The position numbers and the translations under genes were made by a program. The notes beneath the pieces were generated by a model that was not told the DNA's origin, did not search any database, and saw only the letters and a list, made by a program, of their open reading frames with translations. Shown piece after piece: positions 14,600-22,283 of a stretch of DNA of 24,983 bases. This stretch comes from Litorivicinus sp965656605 (GTDB taxonomy: Bacteria; Pseudomonadota; Gammaproteobacteria; Pseudomonadales; Litorivicinaceae), in the NCBI GenBank assembly GCA_965656605.1, contig CBFHLC010000031.1, forward strand, positions 1-24,983. Reading direction: 5' to 3'. Position 1 is the first letter of the stretch, and every line of letters starts with the position of its first letter.

Positions 14600-15287
14600 G
14601 AATGCTCCCAGTGTTGCAGTACTCCAAGTGACCGACTTGGCTAAGCGGGTTCAACTTGAAGAGGAATCCCTAACCATATTGGAGACAGTCAACCTGACCA
14701 TCAACCCCGGCGAGTCGGTGGCGATCATTGGACCCAGCGGTAGCGGCAAGAGCACTTTGCTGTCCTTGCTGGCCGGTTTGGATCAACCCAGTGCTGGCAG
14801 CATTCATTTGATGGGGCAACCCTTTGATTCGCTCAGTGAGGACGGCCGGGCCGAGGCTCGCGCGGGGAGTGTCGGGTTCGTGTTCCAAAATTTTCAGCTG
14901 TTGCCGGCTCTGACCGCGCTCGAGAACGTGATGCTCCCGCTGGAGTTGCAGGGGGCTTCGGATGCCCGAGAGCGTTCAGCGTTGTTGTTAGAACAAGTGG
15001 GATTGGGTCATCGAATGGAGCATCTGCCCGGCCGCCTGTCCGGCGGTGAGCAGCAGCGGGTGGCCATTGCCCGAGCTTTTGCGGCTCGCCCGCAGTTGCT
15101 ATTTGCCGACGAGCCGACCGGTAACCTGGACGCCAAGAACAGCGAAAAGATTGAAGCCTTGTTGTTTGATTTGAACCGCGAATACGGAACCACTTTGGTG
15201 CTGGTCACCCATGACACCCAGCTGGCCGAGCGTTGCCAGCGTCGCTTGGTGTTGGACAACGGCACGCTCGAGGAAGTCCATGTTTAA
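14598..15287 (+). CDS. ybbA: ABC transporter ATP-binding protein, YbbA/LolD-MacB type
   Basis: ATPase subunit of a type VII (MacB/LolCDE-like) ABC system, 229 residues. Walker A is GPSGSGKS (45-52), the Q-loop is FVFQNFQLLP (94-103), the signature is LSGGEQQR (147-154), Walker B with catalytic Glu is LLFADEP (167-173), and the H-loop His is His205 in VTHD. The EYGTTLVLVTHD ending is typical of the LolD/YbbA group. AGGA lies 8 bases before the ATG. The next gene overlaps by 8 bases and encodes the matching permease, so they form an operon. In E. coli YbbA-YbbP sits next to tesA and its role is poorly defined; a function in moving lipid or hydrophobic compounds away from the inner membrane is only an inference. 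The start codon overlaps that of tesA head-to-head by 2 bases. Confidence 0.93.
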   Translation: MNAPSVAVLQVTDLAKRVQLEEESLTILETVNLTINPGESVAIIGPSGSGKSTLLSLLAGLDQPSAGSIHLMGQPFDSLSEDGRAEARAGSVGFVFQNFQLLPALTALENVMLPLELQGASDARERSALLLEQVGLGHRMEHLPGRLSGGEQQRVAIARAFAARPQLLFADEPTGNLDAKNSEKIEALLFDLNREYGTTLVLVTHDTQLAERCQRRLVLDNGTLEEVHV

Positions 15288-17754
15288 GCTGGCGATCAAA
15301 TTATTACGTCGGGATTGGCGCAGTGGGGATGCAGGGCTATTGGTCTTGGCGTTGGCCGTGGCCGTGGCCAGTGCGAGTGCGATTGGCTTTCTGGTGGATC
15401 GGGTCGAGCGCGCAATGCAATCACAGGCCGCCGAGCTAATTGGCGGTGATATCAAGCTGCGCGACGTTGAGGCCATCAAACCCGAGGTGATCCAGCGTGC
15501 TGACGAGTTGGGTTTGCGCACAACCCAGTGGATTCAATTTCCCTCTGTGGTCGCCAGCGAGGAGGACTTTCGCCTATCCGCAGTTAAGGTCGTCGAACCC
15601 GGCTGGCCGTTAAAGGGTGAGCCGCGCATCACGGATCAGCCCTACGGGGATGAGACCCCAGCAGACGGGAAAATCCCTGAACCGGGTCAGGTTTGGATCG
15701 ATCCTCAATTAGCCACCGAGCTGCAGATTGGAGTGGGTGATTCGCTGGAAGTCGGCGCGATCGACTTTCAAGTGAGCCAAATCTTGGCGTTCGAGCCGGA
15801 CCGGGGCGGTGGATTTTTCTCATTCCAGCCGCGGGTGCTGATGAATCTGGCGGATCTGGAAGCGGCACAAATCATCCGACCCGGCGCTCGGGTGCGATAC
15901 CACCAAGTCTTTGACGGGCCGAACTGGCCCATCTTAAAGGCGGAGTTGGAAGCCAACCTGCAGCCTCAACAGCGCATCCGTAGCGGAGGCGAGGGCGGCA
16001 ACGCCTTTGGCAATGCGATGGAGCGAGCCACCAGTTATCTGCGACTGGGCTCATTGCTGGCGATCATTGTGGCGGGCGTCGGTGTGGCGATGGGGGCGAA
16101 CCGCTACGGCCAACGCCATCAAGCGGCGACGGCCTTGTTGCGTACACTGGGGCTGTCCAGTGCCAACGTATTTAAAGTTCACATCATCCAGCTAGGTGGA
16201 TTGACGCTGTTGGGTGTCATTGGCGGTCTTATCATCGGGTTTGTTGCTCAATACAGCCTGATCGGTGTGCTCTCGGCACTTTTCCCCGGTGAGTTGCCGC
16301 CGCCAGGCACCAAGCCGATCTGGATGGGGTTTGCAACCGGTATCGCCGTGGCCATTGGTTTTGGCGCAGGCCCGATCATCCGTTTGGCTCAGGTGCCGCC
16401 CTTGAGGGTATTGCGCGCCGATCTGGGCGCAGCCCCGGTTGCCTTGTGGGTGACCTATGCGGGTGCGGTGGTATCCCTGGGCATTCTTATGGTGCTCTAC
16501 ACCGGCGACCTGCAGCTGACCCTAACCTTGGCGTTCGGTGGGGTCTTTGCGGTGGCGGCCATGGCGTTTTTGGCGGTGGGCCTGTTGCGCTCGCTGGGGG
16601 CTGCCCGGGGTATTGCAGGTCAGGCGTGGCGCTTTGGCATTTTGCATCTGGCGCGTCAGCCCAAAGCCGCGGCGGCTCAATTTCTGGCCTTTTCACTGAC
16701 CCTAATGGCGATGAGTCTGCTGTTCTTAGTCCGGGAAGAGTTGGTCGGGCGCTGGCAGGATCAATTGCCTGAGGATGTTCCCAACTATTTTGTCCTGAAC
16801 GTCCTACCTGAAGAGGTCCCTGACTTTCAGTTGTTCTTGGACGACAACGACATTGAATCCAGTCCGATATACCCGGTCAGTCGTGGACGGCTGACTCAAA
16901 TCAATGGGCAGGACGTGACTGAGATCGTCTCGCCGGACGAGGATACGCCCGAGGCCTTGGAGCGTGATCTATCCCTTACTGAATCGGGGATCTTGGCCAA
17001 GGACAACCGTATCTTAGAGGGTCAGTGGCACGGGCAGGCCTCCGATGAAACCCTGGTGAGTGTCGAGATTGAAGTGGCCGAGGAGCTGGGCTTACAAGTC
17101 GGTGACCGCCTGGGCTTTACCATTAACGACCGGGTGTTTGAGGCGACCATTGGCAGTCTACGCAGCGTTCAGTGGGACAGCTTTCAGCCCAATTTCTATA
17201 TGATTTTCAGCCCCGGCACGCTGGATGACATGCCCAGGGCGATTTTGACCTCGATGCGCATCGCCCCCGAAAAGCAGAGTCTGGCGCGGGATATGGTTCG
17301 GGCCTTCCCAGGCATCACACTGTTCCAAGTGGATGCGTTGTTGAAGCAAATCAGAACCGTGCTTGAGCGGGCCACGACTGCGGTGAACTTGGTGTTGGGC
17401 TTCGTGTTGGCCGGCGGCCTGGTAGTTTTGTGGGTTAGCGTCAACAGCACGCTGGACGAGCGCATCCGAGAGGGCGCACTGGTGCGGGTCCTAGGTGCGT
17501 CCCGAGCACAGGCACGAGCGGCGCAGCTGTCGGAGTTCGCACTGTTGGGTGGTTTGTCAGGGTTATTGGCCGCGGGTGGTGCAGAGCTGGGCAGCGTGTT
17601 TGTCTATGGCGCCTTGGGCGTGGATTGGGTGTTCCACTGGGGGATGTGGTTCAGTTTGCCGTTGGTCGGAATGGCGCTGTTAATCGTGGCCGGTTGGATT
17701 GGAACGCGCCGGGTCACGCAGGTGGCTCCGGCCGTTCTGTTACGTGAGGTCTAG
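15280..17754 (+). CDS. ybbP: ABC transporter permease, YbbP family (FtsX/MacB-like)
   Basis: Large inner-membrane permease of 824 residues, close to E. coli YbbP (804). The ATG at 15280 has AGGAA five bases upstream and gives MFKLAIKLLRRDWRSGD; the longer in-frame extension inside the ATPase gene is not needed. About ten membrane segments can be seen: near residues 19-39, 255-275, 302-335 (two), 346-370, 387-407, 414-440, 463-487, 700-722, 750-778 and 788-812. Two large extracytoplasmic regions (about 40-250 and 490-695) correspond to MacB-type periplasmic domains, and the segment pairs after them are FtsX-like. This duplicated layout is the family norm. It overlaps the ATPase gene by 8 bases and should form a 2:1 complex with it. 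The stop shares a CTAG with the convergent UPF0149-like gene. Confidence 0.92.
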   Translation: MFKLAIKLLRRDWRSGDAGLLVLALAVAVASASAIGFLVDRVERAMQSQAAELIGGDIKLRDVEAIKPEVIQRADELGLRTTQWIQFPSVVASEEDFRLSAVKVVEPGWPLKGEPRITDQPYGDETPADGKIPEPGQVWIDPQLATELQIGVGDSLEVGAIDFQVSQILAFEPDRGGGFFSFQPRVLMNLADLEAAQIIRPGARVRYHQVFDGPNWPILKAELEANLQPQQRIRSGGEGGNAFGNAMERATSYLRLGSLLAIIVAGVGVAMGANRYGQRHQAATALLRTLGLSSANVFKVHIIQLGGLTLLGVIGGLIIGFVAQYSLIGVLSALFPGELPPPGTKPIWMGFATGIAVAIGFGAGPIIRLAQVPPLRVLRADLGAAPVALWVTYAGAVVSLGILMVLYTGDLQLTLTLAFGGVFAVAAMAFLAVGLLRSLGAARGIAGQAWRFGILHLARQPKAAAAQFLAFSLTLMAMSLLFLVREELVGRWQDQLPEDVPNYFVLNVLPEEVPDFQLFLDDNDIESSPIYPVSRGRLTQINGQDVTEIVSPDEDTPEALERDLSLTESGILAKDNRILEGQWHGQASDETLVSVEIEVAEELGLQVGDRLGFTINDRVFEATIGSLRSVQWDSFQPNFYMIFSPGTLDDMPRAILTSMRIAPEKQSLARDMVRAFPGITLFQVDALLKQIRTVLERATTAVNLVLGFVLAGGLVVLWVSVNSTLDERIREGALVRVLGASRAQARAAQLSEFALLGGLSGLLAAGGAELGSVFVYGALGVDWVFHWGMWFSLPLVGMALLIVAGWIGTRRVTQVAPAVLLREV

Positions 17755-18284
17755 TCTTTGTCCTCGCCTAGGTGAATCAGGCCGTACAGATCCACGACTA
17801 AATCCGGTACATCTTTGGCCATGCGCTCAACATTGGGCGTATCGGCCATCAGCTCGGCCATGTCTTCCTCTTCTTCAAAGAGTCCACTTAGAACCATTAA
17901 GGGAACCAGGGCTTGAGCGACACTGTCATCGTGGCCTTCAAACCAAGCGCCATCATCCGCAAATACTCGTTCTAGATATCCCACGGCCCATTCCTGTAGG
18001 GGATGGAAGTCTTCTTTGGGAGCTTCTAGCGGCGCAGGAATCCAAGGGGTGTCGCCGGCGGATAGTCGCTCGTCCAAGCGATTCGCCAGGGTTTTTGCGA
18101 TCTCAACCATGTCGTCAGGGGGTGTTTCACCCCAGGCTTCTGTCGTGACTCGTAAGTCATCCCAAGGTGTGGGTGATGAGAGGTTAGCGCACACGTAGCC
18201 GTGCAGGCCGGGGAAGTCGAGAGCTTCTTCGGTACTCGCCGCAGCGTCGTCCCATTTAAGCCCGAGTTTTTTGATAGTCAGCAT
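17751..18284 (-). CDS. UPF0149 (YecA/YgfB)-like acidic protein
   Basis: A 177-residue soluble, strongly acidic protein without signal peptide. The central LQEWAVGYLERV segment (about 95-106), followed by a region with WF, a PLMVLSGLFEEEEDM helix and an acidic C-terminus (HLGEDKD), resembles the UPF0149/YecA family as I remember it. The metal-binding SEC-C tail seen in some YecA proteins is absent. Function is not established for this group. No ribosome-binding site is visible: the bases just before the ATG are one arm of a perfect 10-bp hairpin (18285-18311). The frame is open upstream as far as the gap stop codon but has no ATG, GTG or TTG, so this start is the only conventional one. It lies 39 bases after gap on the same strand and is probably expressed from the gap transcript. 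Its stop overlaps the ybbP stop by 4 bases. Confidence 0.65.
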   Translation of the reverse strand: MLTIKKLGLKWDDAAASTEEALDFPGLHGYVCANLSSPTPWDDLRVTTEAWGETPPDDMVEIAKTLANRLDERLSAGDTPWIPAPLEAPKEDFHPLQEWAVGYLERVFADDGAWFEGHDDSVAQALVPLMVLSGLFEEEEDMAELMADTPNVERMAKDVPDLVVDLYGLIHLGEDKD

Positions 18285-18311
18285 CGGCGCATTGCATAGG
18301 ACAATGCGCCG
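18285..18311. repeat. Perfect 10-bp hairpin between gap and the UPF0149-like gene
   Basis: CGGCGCATTG (18285-18294) and CAATGCGCCG (18302-18311) are exact reverse complements around a 7-base loop. The stem is 6 of 10 GC. On the minus strand it follows the gap stop by 12 bases and ends directly at the ATG of the next gene (18282-18284). No U-tract follows on either strand, so it is not a classic intrinsic terminator. It could stabilise the gap mRNA 3' end, attenuate transcription, or hide the downstream start codon. Confidence 0.7.
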
Positions 18312-18323
18312 CTTTGCAAGTCT

Positions 18324-19349
18324 TTATGCAGCGCTGAACTGACCGCCACAGGCACCGGCCCAACTAAGTGTGTTGTCCAGCATACGGTTGCTGAAGCCCC
18401 ACTCGTTGTCATACCAGCTCATGATCTTGATCAGCCGGCCGTTGGCACGGGTCTGAGCCAGATCAACAATGCTGCTGGCAGGGTGGTGGTTAAAGTCAGT
18501 GCTGACCAGAGGCAGCGCGTTGGCGACGAATACGCCGTCTGACTTATCTGCCGCGCTAGACAGTACGCCGTTGATCTCTTCTACACTGGCTTCGACCTTT
18601 AGCGTGGCTGTTAAATCAACCAACGAGACGTTAATAGTGGGCACACGAACTGCCATGCCATCCAAAACACCATTCAATTCCGGCAAGACCAAGCCGACGG
18701 CCGCAGCTGCACCGGTTTTGGTCGGGATCATTGACTGGGTCGCACTACGGGCACGATACAAATCGGTGTGATACACATCGGTCAGTACTTGATCGTTGGT
18801 GTAGGCGTGGATAGTGGTCATCAGGCCGTTCTCGATACCAAACGCATCGTTCAATGCCTTGGCCACGGGTGCCAAGCAGTTAGTGGTGCATGAGGCGTTC
18901 GAGATGATCTGATGCTCGCTCGACAGCACATCGTGGTTAACACCATGAACCACGGTGGCATCCATGTCTTTGCCTGGTGCACTGACGATAACTTTTTTGG
19001 CGCCTGCTTCGATGTGCATGGCGGCTTTGGTGCGGTCGGTGAATAATCCAGTGCACTCGTACACCACGTCAACGTCCAGCTCTCCCCAAGGCAGAGCGGC
19101 GGGGTTGCGCTCGGTAAAGACTTTAATTAGGTCACCGCCGACTTTCATGTCGGACCCTTGGACGCTGACGCTCTTGTGGAAGCGACCGTGAGTGGTGTCA
19201 AATTGGGTCAGGTGAGCATTGATGTTGACGTCACCCAGATCGTTGATCGCCACGACCTGAATTTGGTCAGGCAGTTCGCGCTCGTACAGAGCTCGCATGA
19301 TGTTGCGTCCAATACGGCCGTAACCGTTAATAGCTACTTTGATTGTCAT
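18324..19349 (-). CDS. gap: Type I glyceraldehyde-3-phosphate dehydrogenase
   Basis: Cytoplasmic enzyme that oxidises glyceraldehyde 3-phosphate with phosphate to 1,3-bisphosphoglycerate. The 341-residue protein has the Rossmann start INGYGRIGRN (7-16), AINDLGD (34-40, an acidic residue consistent with NAD+ preference), the active-site ASCTTN with nucleophile Cys154, the activating His181 in TIHAYTND, and the C-terminal WYDNEWGFSNRM. The IHAYTNDQVLTDVYHTDL stretch is like the Pseudomonas Gap-1 type that sits divergent from edd, and the same divergent layout is found here, so it probably serves the lower part of the Entner-Doudoroff route. The 128-base spacer to edd contains HexR-like half-palindromes. 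TTGCCA complementary to 19402-19407 may be its -35, but the matching -10 is poor. The UPF0149-like gene follows after a hairpin. Confidence 0.96.
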   Translation of the reverse strand: MTIKVAINGYGRIGRNIMRALYERELPDQIQVVAINDLGDVNINAHLTQFDTTHGRFHKSVSVQGSDMKVGGDLIKVFTERNPAALPWGELDVDVVYECTGLFTDRTKAAMHIEAGAKKVIVSAPGKDMDATVVHGVNHDVLSSEHQIISNASCTTNCLAPVAKALNDAFGIENGLMTTIHAYTNDQVLTDVYHTDLYRARSATQSMIPTKTGAAAAVGLVLPELNGVLDGMAVRVPTINVSLVDLTATLKVEASVEEINGVLSSAADKSDGVFVANALPLVSTDFNHHPASSIVDLAQTRANGRLIKIMSWYDNEWGFSNRMLDNTLSWAGACGGQFSAA

Positions 19350-19381
19350 GGCGGGGCCCTCGAAAGTTTCTTTAGATTTTT

Positions 19382-19398
19382 TCGTAAGTTTACTAACA
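19382..19398. promoter_or_regulatory. Possible HexR-like operator near the gap promoter
   Basis: TCGTAAGTTTACTAACA contains an imperfect palindrome (GTAAGTTTACTAAC, 10 of 14 positions symmetric). It agrees at about 13 of 17 positions with a HexR box as I recall it (TTGT..A..T..ACAA-type palindrome). HexR is known to repress gap-1 and edd in Pseudomonas, and this is the matching position, but the consensus is from memory and the outer arms are imperfect. Confidence 0.3.
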
Positions 19399-19432
19399 TT
19401 TTTGGCAAATGCACGGGATTTATCCGGCCAAT

Positions 19433-19449
19433 AGTCCGTATAATTACAA
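19433..19449. promoter_or_regulatory. Second HexR-like half-palindrome over the edd -10
   Basis: On the minus strand this reads TTGTAATTATACGGACT: a full TTGTAAT half followed by a degenerate second half. It covers the edd -10 hexamer (19439-19444), where a repressor would be expected to act. The degenerate half keeps confidence low. Confidence 0.25.
19439..19444 (+). promoter_or_regulatory. Probable edd-glk-GH1 promoter -10 (TATAAT)
   Basis: A perfect sigma-70 -10 hexamer 33 bases before the edd ATG. No good -35 is present at 16-18 bases (19415-19422 reads GGGATTTA), which suits a regulated promoter. Initiation near 19451 would give a 5' leader of about 27 bases containing the ribosome-binding site AGAGG. 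Confidence 0.5.
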
Positions 19450-19477
19450 CATTGTTTATATAAGGTAGAGGTTCGTC

Positions 19478-21295
19478 ATGCATCCGATTGTTCAGAAGGT
19501 CACCCAACGCATCATTGAGCGCAGCCGAGATTCCCGCGCGCGCTACCTGCAGATGATTGACCAGGCGGCAGCTGACGGCCCGCTACGTAGTGGCCTTAGC
19601 TGCGGCAACTTGGCCCATGGCTTTGCGGCGTGCGGCAAAACCGACAAAGAGCGTCTAAAGGGCGATCAATCCGCCAACATCGCGATTGTTACGTCATATA
19701 ACGACATGCTCAGCGCGCACCAGCCGTTCCAAGGCTACCCCGATCAAATCAAACAGGCCCTAAGCGAGCTGGGGGCGGTAGCACAGGTCGCCGGTGGTGT
19801 TCCTGCAATGTGCGACGGTGTCACGCAGGGTCGTGATGGCATGGAGTTGTCGTTGTTGTCACGTGATGTGATTGCTCAGGCAACCGCTGTATCCATGAGC
19901 CACGACATGTTTGACGGCATGGTGCTGTTGGGTGTGTGCGACAAGATCGTTCCTGGGCTGTTGATCGGCGCCCTACGTTTTGGTCACCTGCCTGCGATCT
20001 TGGTTCCCGCAGGCCCGATGCCCAGCGGCTTGCCTAACAAAGAAAAGGTGCGCATTCGTCAGCTGTTTGCCGAGGGAAAAATTGGCCGTGATGAGTTGCT
20101 AGAGGCGGAATCCGCCAGTTATCACAGCGCCGGCACCTGCACGTTCTACGGGACCGCTAACACCAACCAGATGATGTTGGAAATCATGGGTCTGATGTTG
20201 CCTGGCGCCGCTTTCGAGAATCCCGAGTCTGAGTTGCGCAGCGCATTCACGACCGCTGCGGCTAAGCGGGTGGTGGAAACTACGCATCTGACCGACCAAT
20301 GGACGCCGATGGGTCGTGTGGTGGATGAAAAATCCATGGTCAACGGTTTGGTCGGTTTGCTGGCGACCGGCGGCAGCACCAACCACACCCTGCACATGGT
20401 AGCGATCGCGCAGGCGGCCGGTATTCGAATTACGTGGGAGGACTTTGACGAGCTAAGCCAAGCGGTTCCTCTGCTGTCTAAGGTCTACCCCAACGGTCAA
20501 GCCGACGTTAACCACTTTCATGCCGCCGGCGGCATGGCCTACGTCATTCATGAATTGCTGCAATCCGGGTTGCTACACGACGACGTCACCACGGTCGCCG
20601 GCAAAGGGCTCAGCAGTTACACCCAGCAGGCGCAGTTGACCGCAGGTCAGCTGTCATACATTGATGGCCCCAAGCAGAGCCATGACGCAGAAGTTATTCG
20701 TACCGTGCTGTCTCCGTTCCAGAGCAATGGCGGCCTAAAGGTATTAACTGGCAACTTGGGCAAGGCCATCATCAAAATCAGTGCGGTTGACTCTAGCCAC
20801 CACGTGATCGAAGGCCCAGCGGTGGTATTCGAGCATCAGGACGATGTCAAAGCGGCGTTTGAATCTGGCTCAATGGATCGTGATTGCATCGCGGTGGTGC
20901 GCAATCAAGGCCCGCAGGCCAATGGCATGCCCGAGCTGCACAAACTGACGCCGTTCTTGGGTGTTCTGCAGGATCGTGGACACAAAGTGGCACTGGTTAC
21001 CGACGGCCGGATGTCCGGTGCGTCAGGTAAAGTTCCGGCCGCCATTCACCTATCCCCCGAGGCGGTAGCCGGTGGCGATATTGGCAAGATTCAAAACGGC
21101 GATCTGTTGCGCCTAGACGCGACCACCGGCGAGCTGTCGTGGTTAGTCGACCAGGATACCGCAGCGAGTCGAGTCAATTCGTGTGCACTGCAGGCAACGG
21201 TTGGTATGGGACGCGAATTGTTCACGGTACAACGCGCCACGGCGCTGCCGGCTGAGTTGGGTGGCGGTATTCTGGGCGATCTGAGTGATGTCTGA
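19478..21295 (+). CDS. edd: Phosphogluconate dehydratase (Entner-Doudoroff)
   Basis: Edd dehydrates 6-phosphogluconate to KDPG, the signature step of the Entner-Doudoroff pathway, using a [4Fe-4S] cluster. The 605-residue length equals that of E. coli Edd (603). Cluster ligands Cys154 (GVCDKIVPG) and Cys221 (SAGTCTFYGTANTNQM) are present, as are VTSYNDMLSAHQPF (71-84), AGGVPAMCDGVTQG (105-118) and the C-terminal DGRMSGASGKVPAAIH. The ATG at 19478 is preceded by GTAGAGG at 7 bases. It is the first gene of a tight operon: glk overlaps it by 8 bases, and the GH1 gene overlaps glk by 4. The usual partner eda (KDPG aldolase) is not adjacent, nor is zwf/pgl in view. The promoter spacer shared with gap suggests joint control, probably by HexR. 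Confidence 0.97.
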   Translation: MHPIVQKVTQRIIERSRDSRARYLQMIDQAAADGPLRSGLSCGNLAHGFAACGKTDKERLKGDQSANIAIVTSYNDMLSAHQPFQGYPDQIKQALSELGAVAQVAGGVPAMCDGVTQGRDGMELSLLSRDVIAQATAVSMSHDMFDGMVLLGVCDKIVPGLLIGALRFGHLPAILVPAGPMPSGLPNKEKVRIRQLFAEGKIGRDELLEAESASYHSAGTCTFYGTANTNQMMLEIMGLMLPGAAFENPESELRSAFTTAAAKRVVETTHLTDQWTPMGRVVDEKSMVNGLVGLLATGGSTNHTLHMVAIAQAAGIRITWEDFDELSQAVPLLSKVYPNGQADVNHFHAAGGMAYVIHELLQSGLLHDDVTTVAGKGLSSYTQQAQLTAGQLSYIDGPKQSHDAEVIRTVLSPFQSNGGLKVLTGNLGKAIIKISAVDSSHHVIEGPAVVFEHQDDVKAAFESGSMDRDCIAVVRNQGPQANGMPELHKLTPFLGVLQDRGHKVALVTDGRMSGASGKVPAAIHLSPEAVAGGDIGKIQNGDLLRLDATTGELSWLVDQDTAASRVNSCALQATVGMGRELFTVQRATALPAELGGGILGDLSDV

Positions 21296-22283
21296 TCGCG
21301 TCCGTGCAGTCGTCGGCGACATCGGCGGGACGAATGCCCGCTTCGCCTGCCTGCGCAGCGAGGACCCGCACGATCTAAGCGATGTGCGGGTCTATCCCTG
21401 CGTGGACTTTGAAGGGCTGGCCGAAGCCTTTGGTGCATATTTGGCTGACGCCAATGTCACCACCGGTTGTTTAAGCGTTGCCATGGCCTGCCCGGTCGAG
21501 CGCGACCTCATCAAAATGACCAACAATCACTGGCAATTCTCTAAACGAGAACTGCTCAGTCAACTGGGCCTAGATGAGCTGCGCATTATCAACGACTTCA
21601 CCGCCCAGTCGTTGGCCGTACCCCTGTTGGACGAGTCCGAAAAGCTCGTACTGCATCAGGGCGACAGTGCTGAACGTCGTCCTAAATTGGTGATCGGCCC
21701 GGGCACAGGACTCGGGGTGGGTGGCCTGGTTCCGACCGCTCAAAGTTGGGTACCCATCGTCTGTGAGGGTGGGCATGTGGCGGCAACGCCCAACACCGCT
21801 GAAGAATCACAGGTGATCGATTATTTGCGTGAGCGCTTTGGCCATGTCAGTGCTGAACGCGTCATCAGTGGCCAGGGTATCGAAAACCTACACGAGGCCT
21901 ACAGCCACCTTGCTGGGGTTGCTCAACCCGAGGACTGGACGGCCGCCATTATCAGCCGCCGAGCTCAAGAAGGGCGGGATGAGCTCAGCGTCAAGTCGCT
22001 TGAAACCTTTTGCGCGATGCTAGGCACCACCGTTGGCAATGCGGCGGTGACCTTGGGATCTTTGGGTGGCATTTATTTGTGCGGTGGGATCCTGCCGCGC
22101 ATGGTCGAGTTTCTGCAAAGCAGTGAATTTTTGAGTCGCCTGCATCACAAGGGCCGATTTGAGCGTTACATGCGGTCGATGACGGTGTCGCTGGTGACTG
22201 CACCGCACGCGGGATTGCTGGGTGCGGCCGCCGCAGTGGATAATGAACACCTGCAATATATCGGAGCGGTAGAGACCCCATGA
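21288..22283 (+). CDS. glk: Glucokinase
   Basis: ATP-dependent cytoplasmic glucokinase of the Glk (PF02685-type) family, 331 residues (E. coli 321). It phosphorylates free glucose to glucose 6-phosphate, which then enters the Zwf-Edd route. Visible features are GDIGGTNARFA at 10-20 (phosphate-binding), SVAMACPV (63-70), the IINDFTAQ motif with catalytic Asp103, GPGTGLGVGGL (137-147) and CEGGHVAATP (159-168). It lacks the ROK-family zinc motif. I use ATG 21288; the GTG directly before it (21285) is an alternative. The start lies inside the edd 3' end (8-base overlap) with only a weak SD, so translation is probably coupled. The edd-glk order matches Pseudomonas, where gltR/gltS follow; here a beta-glucosidase gene follows instead. 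Confidence 0.95.
   Translation: MSDRVRAVVGDIGGTNARFACLRSEDPHDLSDVRVYPCVDFEGLAEAFGAYLADANVTTGCLSVAMACPVERDLIKMTNNHWQFSKRELLSQLGLDELRIINDFTAQSLAVPLLDESEKLVLHQGDSAERRPKLVIGPGTGLGVGGLVPTAQSWVPIVCEGGHVAATPNTAEESQVIDYLRERFGHVSAERVISGQGIENLHEAYSHLAGVAQPEDWTAAIISRRAQEGRDELSVKSLETFCAMLGTTVGNAAVTLGSLGGIYLCGGILPRMVEFLQSSEFLSRLHHKGRFERYMRSMTVSLVTAPHAGLLGAAAAVDNEHLQYIGAVETP

Noticed and set aside
18285..18323. Intrinsic terminator for gap
   Set aside because: The hairpin is perfect but has no U-run after it on either strand, so I list it as a hairpin of unknown role.
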